Positions 1-5,326 of a stretch of 5,326 nt of DNA are shown here, piece after piece (positions within the stretch are counted from its first letter, which is position 1; each line of letters opens with the position of its first letter). The notes under the pieces were generated by a model. The model saw only the letters and a program-made list of their open reading frames with translations. It was not told where the DNA came from and made no database searches. Origin of the DNA: Methanobacteriota archaeon (GTDB lineage: Archaea; Thermoplasmatota; Thermoplasmata; RBG-16-68-12); assembly GCA_005878415.1 (NCBI GenBank), contig VBMM01000041.1, positions 1-5,326 on the forward strand, written 5' to 3'. The position numbers were made by a program, and so were the translations under genes.

Positions 1-2234
1 TCGACGTTCAGGCTCAGGCCCTGGTCCCTCTTCCGCTTCCAGACGTCCGCGTTGAAGGTCACGAGACCTTCGGTGAAGTCCGCGCGCGACGCCGGGATGC
101 CGTCCCGCGGCATCGGGAAGCGCTCCGCATGGATGCCGCCCCCGTACACGACGCGCCAGATCCGGTCCGTCGAGAAGGGCACGATCGGGGCGAGGAGCCG
201 CAGGAGGTCCCGCAGGCACGCGTGGAGCGTCCACCGCGCGCCCGTGTCGCCTTCGTACGCGCGGGCCTTCACCATCTCGACGTAGTGCGGGGCGAAGAGG
301 TTCCAGAGGAAGTCCCGTCCCCGGTTCGCCGGCAGGAAGAGGTTCAGGTCCTCGTAGGCGCCGCGGGCCGATTCGATGAGCCGGTTCAGCTCCGCGAGGA
401 TCCATTCGTCCGTGGGTTGCAGCTTGCCGGCGTCCGGCTCCTCGAACGACGAGATGAACCGGGCGACGTTCCACAGCTTCGTGACGAACTTCGCGGCCCC
501 GCCGATTTTCTGCTCCGAGATCCGGAAGTCGTCCCCCGGGTTCGTCTCGCCGGCGACGAACGCGCGGATCGCGTCGGCGCCGTACTTCCGGATCAGGGGC
601 CATGGGTCGATGACGTTGCCGAGGGTCCGGTGCATCGCGCGCCCGCGGGCGTCGAGGCCGAGGCCGTGGATGAACACCCGGTGGAACGGCTTGGTGCGCC
701 GGACGACCCAAGATTTCAACGTGGTATAGTAGAGCCAGGTCCGGACGATCTCGCGACCTTGCGGCCGCAGGGAGACGGGGAACGTCTTGGCGAAGAACGC
801 CGGGTCCTTGCCGTACCGCGTGAGGAAGAGATTCGAGACGCTCGAGTCCATCCACGTGTCGAAGACCCGGTCCTCGCCGACGAACGACGTCGAGCCGCAC
901 TTCGGGCATTTGTCGAACGGCGCAGGGTCCTTCCACGGACGGTAGTACTTCCCCGGCGGCGGCGCGAGCGTCTCGCCGCACTTCTTGCAGTACCACAGCG
1001 GGATCTCCGTATGGTAGTACCGCCGTCGGGAGATCGGCCAGTCGATCGTCAGGCTGTCCATCCAATCGAGGAGGAGCTGCCGGTGACGCGTCGGCCGGAA
1101 CTCCATCTCGTGGGCGAGGCGCCGCAGGTCGTCGCGGAACTCGAGCTGCTTCATGTACCACGCGTCCGAGGAGATGAACTCGATCGGGTTCAGGGAGCGC
1201 GAGCACATCGGGGTCATGTGCTGGATTGGTTCGACTTTCTCCAGCGCGTCCGCGGCGCGGAGTTCGTCGATCGCCTTCTTGCGCGCGGCCTCCACCTTCA
1301 GGCCTTTCAGCGAGCCGGCGGCCGGCGTCATGCGGCCCGACTCGTCGATCGCCTTGACTGGCTCGAGGCGCAGCTCGCGGAACAGCGCGAGGTCGACCAT
1401 GTCGCCGTACGAGCAGATCATCGCCGCGCCGCTGCCGAACTCCGGCTTCGCCATCGCGTGTGGGATGATCGGCACGTCGTGGCCGTAGAGCGGCACGCGC
1501 GCCCGCTTCCCATGGACGCCCGCGAAGCGCGCGTCGTCGGGATGCACGATGACCGCGCGGCATGCGGCGAGCAGCTCCGGCCGCGTCGTGGCGATCCGGA
1601 TATGTCCGCCCGACGTCAGGGAGAAGCGCATCGTCACGAGGCTCGACGGCCGCTCCTCGTACTCGATGTCCGCCTCCGCGAGCGGCGTCTCGCACACGGG
1701 GCACCAGAACGTCGGCCGCTCGCCCCGGTAGAAGAGGCCTTTCGGCCAGAGCTCAAGGAAGATCGACTGGCTGTACGCCCGGTACTCGTCGGAGTCCGTG
1801 TAGTACGTGTGCGCGAAGTCAGCGGACATCCCGACGCGCGTCGCGAGTTCGAGCAGGCCGTTGCCGATCGACTCGATCTCCTTGCGGCACTCCGCGATGA
1901 ACGCCTCGCGGTCCCATTTGTGGAGCGGCTTGCCGGTCTTCTTCTCGACCGTGCGCTCGATGTTGATCCCGTTCCGGTCGAGGCCGAACGGGAACAGGAC
2001 AGCGCGTCCGAGCATGCGCTGCGCGCGGGCGATCATGTCGATCAGGGAGTAGGCCATGACCGCGCCGACGTGCCACGAGCCGCTCGGATACGGCGGCGGC
2101 GTGTCGATCACGTAGATCGGCTGGCCAGGCTGGGGGTCGAAGCGATACGAATCCGGCTCCCGTTTCCAGAGGTCGAGGACCTCTTCCTCGATGGAAGGCT
2201 CCCACGCTTTCTCCGGGAGTTTCGCGTCGGCCAT
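1..2234 (-). CDS. valS: Valyl-tRNA synthetase, archaeal type (C-terminus cut by window edge)
   Basis: Cytoplasmic class I aminoacyl-tRNA synthetase that charges tRNA-Val with valine using ATP. 744 residues are visible and the frame is open to base 1; the usual archaeal length suggests only the end of the C-terminal region is missing. Domains in order: N-terminal catalytic half with PPPYPSGSWHVGAV (residues 46-59, the HIGH region); a Cys pair at 178/181; the CP1 editing domain with the ATTRPELL signature near 215-222; return to the Rossmann core with DWPISRRR (398-405); a zinc-ribbon-like Cys set at 416/419 and 443/446; DTWMDSS (459-465) and REIVRTWLYYTT (494-505), both typical of ValS; the KMSKS region at 533-537; then a helical anticodon-binding domain from about 600. 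Oddities: HIGH reads HVGA and KMSKS reads AMHRT. ATG at 2234 is chosen because homology begins at once (EKAWEPSIEEEVLDLWK), GGAG lies 6 bases upstream and a TATA-like box about 30 bases upstream. An IleRS identity is less likely given the overall motif set. Confidence 0.95.
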   Translation of the reverse strand, partial: MADAKLPEKAWEPSIEEEVLDLWKREPDSYRFDPQPGQPIYVIDTPPPYPSGSWHVGAVMAYSLIDMIARAQRMLGRAVLFPFGLDRNGINIERTVEKKTGKPLHKWDREAFIAECRKEIESIGNGLLELATRVGMSADFAHTYYTDSDEYRAYSQSIFLELWPKGLFYRGERPTFWCPVCETPLAEADIEYEERPSSLVTMRFSLTSGGHIRIATTRPELLAACRAVIVHPDDARFAGVHGKRARVPLYGHDVPIIPHAMAKPEFGSGAAMICSYGDMVDLALFRELRLEPVKAIDESGRMTPAAGSLKGLKVEAARKKAIDELRAADALEKVEPIQHMTPMCSRSLNPIEFISSDAWYMKQLEFRDDLRRLAHEMEFRPTRHRQLLLDWMDSLTIDWPISRRRYYHTEIPLWYCKKCGETLAPPPGKYYRPWKDPAPFDKCPKCGSTSFVGEDRVFDTWMDSSVSNLFLTRYGKDPAFFAKTFPVSLRPQGREIVRTWLYYTTLKSWVVRRTKPFHRVFIHGLGLDARGRAMHRTLGNVIDPWPLIRKYGADAIRAFVAGETNPGDDFRISEQKIGGAAKFVTKLWNVARFISSFEEPDAGKLQPTDEWILAELNRLIESARGAYEDLNLFLPANRGRDFLWNLFAPHYVEMVKARAYEGDTGARWTLHACLRDLLRLLAPIVPFSTDRIWRVVYGGGIHAERFPMPRDGIPASRADFTEGLVTFNADVWKRKRDQGLSLNV

Positions 2235-2240
2235 GCGCGT

Positions 2241-2244
2241 CTCC
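2241..2244 (-). promoter_or_regulatory. Shine-Dalgarno-like GGAG of valS
   Basis: Read on the minus strand, GGAG ends 6 bases before the valS ATG, a normal spacing. However, the candidate TATA box predicts a transcription start near base 2241, which would make the message almost leaderless and leave this motif at or beyond the 5' end. Its use is therefore uncertain. Confidence 0.4.
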
Positions 2245-2262
2245 GCGGACAGCCCCGGAGCC

Positions 2263-2270
2263 CATAAAAG
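2263..2270 (-). promoter_or_regulatory. Candidate archaeal TATA box of valS
   Basis: On the minus strand this reads CTTTTATG, an A/T island in very GC-rich surroundings and close to archaeal TATA sequences. Its centre is about 32 bases upstream of the valS ATG. With the usual 25-27 base distance from TATA centre to transcription start, the message would begin about 6-9 bases before the start codon. An adenine-containing stretch (GGAACAAT) just upstream could serve as a TFB recognition element, but it is a weak match. Confidence 0.5.
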
Positions 2271-2336
2271 GATTGTTCCGAGCGCGACGCAAGAGTTGTT
2301 TCGCCCACCCCACCGGAAGCCTGAGGCCATCCCCGG

Positions 2337-2341
2337 ATATA
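2337..2341 (+). promoter_or_regulatory. Candidate TATA box of the small gene, overlapping the palindrome
   Basis: ATATA stands out in GC-rich DNA and is centred 24 bases before the ATG at 2363, so a TATA-directed transcript would start at or next to that ATG (leaderless or nearly so). Its last three bases are also the first three bases of the 20-bp palindrome, so a protein bound there would compete with TBP/TFB. No good purine-rich BRE is visible upstream (CCATCCCCGG). Confidence 0.4.
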
Positions 2342-2358
2342 CCTCTACTTAGAGGTAT
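2339..2358. repeat. Perfect 20-bp palindromic element, copy 1 (probable operator or site)
   Basis: ATACCTCTACTTAGAGGTAT consists of two perfectly complementary 9-base arms (2339-2347 and 2350-2358) around the spacer CT. It lies between the candidate TATA box and the start codon of the small gene, the usual place for an archaeal repressor operator, and about 70 bases upstream of the valS TATA box. A second copy with 17 of 20 bases identical is at 2613-2632. As RNA it could form a hairpin that hides the GAGGT ribosome-binding motif, which is a second possible role. The symmetry and duplication are seen; the function is inferred. Confidence 0.65.
2352..2356 (+). promoter_or_regulatory. Shine-Dalgarno motif deciding the small gene's start
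   Basis: GAGGT ends 6 bases before ATG 2363, near-ideal spacing, but abuts ATG 2357 directly, which would be too close to work. This favours 2363 as the start. The motif is part of the right arm of the palindrome, so it may be there for that reason and not for ribosome binding. Confidence 0.4.
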
Positions 2359-2362
2359 GAGA

Positions 2363-2626
2363 ATGGAAATCGGATGCGGCGCCCGGGTCCGCGACTTCGA
2401 CGGACGGCGGTACTTCTACTTCTGGCACTACGAGCGGACGAACGGTCGGTCGGCGCGCCACGAGGACTACGTCGGCCGCGTCGAATCGGATCGGGCGAAG
2501 CAGGAGCTGCTCCGTCGGATCGCGGCGTACCATCGCCGGGCCGAGCAAGAATTCGCGCGACGCCGGGCCAAAATCCAGCAGGCCATCGCATCCGCGACCG
2601 CGGACGGCCGGCATACCGACACTTAG
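2363..2626 (+). CDS. Small arginine-rich protein of unknown function (87 aa)
   Basis: I do not recognise this as a named family. Residues 7-40 look like short beta strands around a glycine turn (ARVRDFDGRRYFYFWHYE, then NGR, then YVGRV). This pattern, G-x-x-Y-x-Y, a basic turn, then Y-V-G, resembles the N-terminal strand region seen in some transposases and integrase-like proteins; that is a resemblance, not a match. Residues 42-80 are predicted to form one long, strongly basic helix (DRAKQELLRR, then EQEFARRRAKIQQ), possibly a coiled coil or nucleic-acid-binding helix. There is no signal peptide or membrane segment and only one Cys. GC-rich third positions and the aromatic cluster support real coding over the antisense frames. 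ATG 2363 is preferred to 2357 and to 2273 because both the Shine-Dalgarno spacing and the TATA distance fit it. The gene is divergent from valS, convergent with the permease, and bracketed by two copies of a 20-bp palindromic element, which suggests autoregulation or mobility. Confidence 0.7.
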   Translation: MEIGCGARVRDFDGRRYFYFWHYERTNGRSARHEDYVGRVESDRAKQELLRRIAAYHRRAEQEFARRRAKIQQAIASATADGRHTDT

Positions 2627-2632
2627 AGGTAT
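2613..2632. repeat. 20-bp palindromic element, copy 2, over the small gene's stop codon
   Basis: ATACCGACACTTAGAGGTAT matches copy 1 at 17 of 20 positions. The three differences are adjacent (positions 6-8 of the element), and the rightmost 12 bases, plus the following G, form an exact 13-base direct repeat (2347-2359 and 2621-2633). The change weakens the palindrome: the outer arms CATACC (2612-2617) and GGTATG (2628-2633) still pair, with a 10-base gap. The TAG stop of the small gene (2624-2626) lies inside the element. No T-run follows on either strand, so it does not look like an intrinsic terminator. Confidence 0.6.
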
Positions 2633-2660
2633 GTTCCCGTGGGCACGCTCGACGCGCGGC

Positions 2661-5326
2661 TCACTCGATGTACCGCAGCGCTTCCGCCGGCGGGATGCGG
2701 GACGCTCGGACGGCGGGCTGCGCAGTGCACGCGACCGTCGCGACGGACGCCCCGCCGATGATCGCGAGCAGGTGCGCCCACGGCACGCTGAAGACGATGA
2801 TGTCCGCGAAGTACACGACGTAGATCTTGTACGCGAACACGATCCCCAGGGCCACGCCGATCCCCACCCCCAGCACGGCGATCAGGGCGATCTCGACGAG
2901 GAACACGGACAGCACCATCCGCTGCGTGAAGCCGATCGCCCGCAGCGCGCCGATCTGTGTGCGCCGCTCGACGACGGCGCGGAGCGTGATCACGGCCAGA
3001 CCGGCGATCCCGACGAGCAGCCCCATCGCCAGGTACGCCTCCATGAGCGTGAGGACCTGCTGCGACGCGTCGAACGCCTGGCCGATCGCCTCGCGGATGT
3101 CGATCGTCTGCAGTCCGTACGCGAAGAACGTCCGCTCGAGGTCCGCGCGGAAGCCGGCGACGTCGGCCCCGGGTGCCATCTGGAAGAAGTACGCCGTGTA
3201 CCGCTCCTCCACCGGGAAGATGGCGCGGACCACGCCCTGGTCCACGAACACCCCGGACGTGAATTGCAGCGCCTGCTCGAGCACGCCGACGATCGTCAGG
3301 TTGACGCCGCGGCCCGCCGCGTCGAAGGCGCGGATCCGGTCGCCGGGAACGACCCGGAGGCGGCCCTCGTCGGGGACGAACTGATTCTGCCCGGCCGCGC
3401 TTCGATCGACGATCGCGAGGCTGTGGTTGTTCCGGAGGGAGGACCAGACGTCCTGGCGGGTCGCCAGCGGCACGATCCGGCCGTCCGTCTCGTTGACGTA
3501 CGACGGCAGGAAGCTGTAGAACCCATACTGGTTGCTCTGGATGAGGAAGTTGTCGACGCCCCAGAGCGTGTAGTCGTACGACCGGTTCCCGCCGATCGCC
3601 TGCAACCGCGCGGGGAGGACGCTCGCGCTCGCGGTGCCGTTCCAGCCGCCCGCGAAGAGCGCCTCGCTGAAGTTCCCCTGGAGGCGCTGCCGGAAGTCCG
3701 GGATCTCGCCGTACGTGGTCGTGTACGCGATGACGTCGTACCCGCCGGACTGTTGCTCCACGAAGGTGTCGAGGCTCGACGCCTGCAGCCCCTGGATCAT
3801 CGAGATGAGGGTGACCATGAACAGGATGAGCGAGAACATCGCGACGGTCATCCCGGTCCGGAACCGCTTCTCCATCGGATACGAGACCGCGGTCCGGAGG
3901 ACGGGCCGGCCGGCGCCCCGGTTCGCTCGCCGGAGCAGCGCCCGGAGGATCTCGCTGACGTTGAACACGGCGATCAGGATGCCCGAGCCGACGAGGATGA
4001 GTCCCGTCATCACGAAGGCGATCGACACGCTGTCCGTCGCCTCGTTCAGCAGCCCGACGGGCATGAGGATCCAGCCGAGGTTGAACAAGGACGCCAGGGT
4101 GAGCGCGGGACGCGCCCATCCCCGCGAGGACGCGGCGATCCCCAGGCCGATCGCGAGGACCGGGGGGCCCGGAATCTTGCCCATGCCCGTGTTCGCGGCG
4201 AAGCCCCACGCCGTCAGGATGACCCCGCCGAGCGCCACGAGCGCGCCGACGAGGACGACCTCGCGCGAACGCTCCCGCGTCCCCGGCTCCGGCAGATCGC
4301 GGATCGCCCGGACGATGTTCAGCCGGCTCACGCGCCACGACGCGAGGAGGATCGTCGCCCACGTCAGGGTGGCGCCGGCGACGAACGCCGTGACGACCGA
4401 CGCGGGGTCGAAGTGGAATGTCACGACGACGTCGCCGTGAGGCACGACCTTGTCGAAGAAGTACACCATGACGTAGCCGAGGCCGAGGCCCGCGACGGAG
4501 CCGAGCGCCGCCGCGACGACCGCGTAGAACGTCCCCTCGAGGGCGAACACCGTGAGGAGGTCCCTCCGCAGGAACCCGACCGCCCGCGTGATGCCGAGCT
4601 CCGGCTTCCGCTCGTCCGCGAGCATGACGAAGATGTTCACGATCAGCAGGACGCCGGCCAAGATGCCGAACGCGCCCATGACGAGGAACAATTCCGTCGC
4701 GTCCCGGCCGACTTGCACCGCCTGGGCGATCTCGGAGGCCTTGACGTCCTGGACCCGCAGCTCGAGGTGGCGCTCCGCGATGCTGAGCCGCAGGTCCTGC
4801 ACGACCCGGTCGGAGACGGCGACGCCATCGGCGACGCCGCCAACGTTCGACACGCGGATCCGGTTGATCGAGCCGGTCTCGTTGAACGCGGCCTGGGCCC
4901 GGCGGAGGTCCATGAAGAGGATCGGATCCCGCCCGTACGCGGCCTTGCCCTCGTCCCGCACGATGTCCGCGACGATCACGTGGACAAGCGTCTGGTTCGT
5001 GGTGCCGTAGAAGAGCGTGAGGTCCTGCCCCGTGGTCGCGTTCAGGTCCGCGGCGGCGCGGCCGTTCGCGTACACCTCGGCGGGCGCCAGATCGTCGACG
5101 TCGACGGACCGCCCACTGGTCGTGGTGAGGGGCCCGAACGCCGCCTCGTGCGATGCGTTCAGCCCCATGACCGTGATCTGCTGGTTGCCCTTGTTGCCCG
5201 CGACGTTCCGGACGGGCATCGTCTTGACGAGTGCCGGGGCGATGCCGTCGATCGGCGTGGACCGCGCCGCGAGGTCGCCCGCGATCTGCGTGTAGTTCGT
5301 CTCGTTGAAGGAGAACAGCTGCCCGC
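2661..5326 (-). CDS. ABC transporter permease with two FtsX domains (N-terminus cut by window edge)
   Basis: Membrane subunit of a MacB/LolC/FtsX-type ABC system; such permeases work with a separate ATPase to export or extract lipids, peptides or other substrates, or to transmit force across the membrane. The substrate cannot be told here. 887 residues are visible; the frame is open through base 5326, so the internal ATG at 5219 is not the start. In visible numbering: an outside MacB-like domain up to about 205; FtsX domain 1 with membrane segments near 211-234, 261-290 and 310-331 and the inside loop ERKPELGITRAVGF (238-251); four linker segments at about 355-376, 386-398, 406-426 and 435-456; a segment at 491-512; a second large outside domain at about 513-755 with VVPGDRIRAF and TIVGVLEQ; FtsX domain 2 with segments near 761-784, 801-832 and 847-867 and the inside loop ERRTQIGALRAIGF (786-799). 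It ends RASRIPPAEALRYIE, a standard FtsX/MacB tail. There is no Walker motif, so the ATPase is a separate gene, probably beyond the right edge. It is convergent with the small gene, with 34 bases between stops. Confidence 0.93.
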   Translation of the reverse strand, partial: GQLFSFNETNYTQIAGDLAARSTPIDGIAPALVKTMPVRNVAGNKGNQQITVMGLNASHEAAFGPLTTTSGRSVDVDDLAPAEVYANGRAAADLNATTGQDLTLFYGTTNQTLVHVIVADIVRDEGKAAYGRDPILFMDLRRAQAAFNETGSINRIRVSNVGGVADGVAVSDRVVQDLRLSIAERHLELRVQDVKASEIAQAVQVGRDATELFLVMGAFGILAGVLLIVNIFVMLADERKPELGITRAVGFLRRDLLTVFALEGTFYAVVAAALGSVAGLGLGYVMVYFFDKVVPHGDVVVTFHFDPASVVTAFVAGATLTWATILLASWRVSRLNIVRAIRDLPEPGTRERSREVVLVGALVALGGVILTAWGFAANTGMGKIPGPPVLAIGLGIAASSRGWARPALTLASLFNLGWILMPVGLLNEATDSVSIAFVMTGLILVGSGILIAVFNVSEILRALLRRANRGAGRPVLRTAVSYPMEKRFRTGMTVAMFSLILFMVTLISMIQGLQASSLDTFVEQQSGGYDVIAYTTTYGEIPDFRQRLQGNFSEALFAGGWNGTASASVLPARLQAIGGNRSYDYTLWGVDNFLIQSNQYGFYSFLPSYVNETDGRIVPLATRQDVWSSLRNNHSLAIVDRSAAGQNQFVPDEGRLRVVPGDRIRAFDAAGRGVNLTIVGVLEQALQFTSGVFVDQGVVRAIFPVEERYTAYFFQMAPGADVAGFRADLERTFFAYGLQTIDIREAIGQAFDASQQVLTLMEAYLAMGLLVGIAGLAVITLRAVVERRTQIGALRAIGFTQRMVLSVFLVEIALIAVLGVGIGVALGIVFAYKIYVVYFADIIVFSVPWAHLLAIIGGASVATVACTAQPAVRASRIPPAEALRYIE

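Noticed and set aside
129..2267. A 712-codon open frame on the plus strand, opposite valS
   Set aside because: It is the antisense shadow of a strongly supported valS. High-GC codon use removes stops from the opposite strand, and the translation is an arginine-, valine- and aspartate-rich low-complexity sequence with no family likeness.
2273..2362. A longer N-terminus for the small gene starting at ATG 2273
   Set aside because: That start lies upstream of the candidate TATA box and palindrome and next to the valS promoter, has no Shine-Dalgarno, and adds 30 residues of unrelated composition.
2345..2614. An 89-codon minus-strand frame opposite the small gene
   Set aside because: It would lie antisense to the small plus-strand gene. 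That gene has the better start signals, its aromatic cluster and amphipathic helix look like real protein, and the minus frame has no ribosome-binding or TATA signal that I can see.
2612..2633. Transcription terminator formed by CATACC/GGTATG between the convergent genes
   Set aside because: The stem is only 6 bp with a 10-base loop, there is no T-run after it on either strand, and the sequence is better explained as a second copy of the upstream palindrome.
2623..4362. A 579-codon minus-strand frame overlapping the permease in another phase
   Set aside because: Its product is an Arg/Gly/Pro/Asp-rich sequence typical of a GC-rich shadow frame, while the overlapping permease frame has clear membrane segments and FtsX motifs.
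3634..4440. A 268-codon plus-strand frame opposite the permease
   Set aside because: Antisense shadow with no recognisable domains or promoter, and composition that mirrors the permease codons.
5217..5219. ATG at 5219 as the true start of the permease
   Set aside because: The frame stays open to the window edge with plausible outside-domain sequence (including two sequons), and the first membrane segment expected for this family has not yet appeared, so the start must lie beyond base 5326.

Overview
This is a GC-rich (roughly two-thirds G+C) archaeal chromosome segment. It holds two large protein genes cut by the window edges and one small gene between them. The archaeal reading rests on three things: the valyl-tRNA synthetase is of the archaeal type (compact, with cysteine pairs of the zinc-ribbon kind); candidate TATA boxes lie about 25-30 bases upstream of two start codons; and the large FtsX-type permease has many N-glycosylation sequons confined to its predicted outside parts. 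A high-GC uncultured euryarchaeote, perhaps in the Thermoplasmata, is my best guess. It is a guess from protein flavour, not a phylogeny.

Layout: (1) Bases 1-2234, minus strand: valS, 744 codons visible, with the C-terminal end beyond base 1. (2) Bases 2235-2362: a compact divergent promoter region with a candidate TATA box for valS and, facing the other way, a candidate TATA box and Shine-Dalgarno for a small gene. A perfect 20-bp palindrome (9-bp arms, 2-bp spacer) lies over the second promoter. (3) Bases 2363-2626, plus strand: an 87-residue, arginine-rich protein I do not recognise. (4) Bases 2613-2632: a second copy of the 20-bp palindromic element (17 of 20 identical), lying over the small gene's stop codon. 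(5) Bases 2661-5326, minus strand: the last 887 residues of a large two-FtsX-domain ABC transporter permease, whose N-terminus lies beyond base 5326. Its stop is 34 bases from the small gene's stop, so the two are convergent.

The large genes are ordinary in kind: translation and membrane export or lipid/peptide handling. The small gene and its two bracketing palindromic elements are the part not explained by known families. They could be a self-regulated DNA-binding protein with two operators, or a tiny mobile or recombining cassette with one site at each end. The synthetase is also notable because both class I signature motifs depart from consensus (HVGA for HIGH, AMHRT for KMSKS). I see no RNA genes, CRISPR arrays, insertion sequences or convincing terminators.
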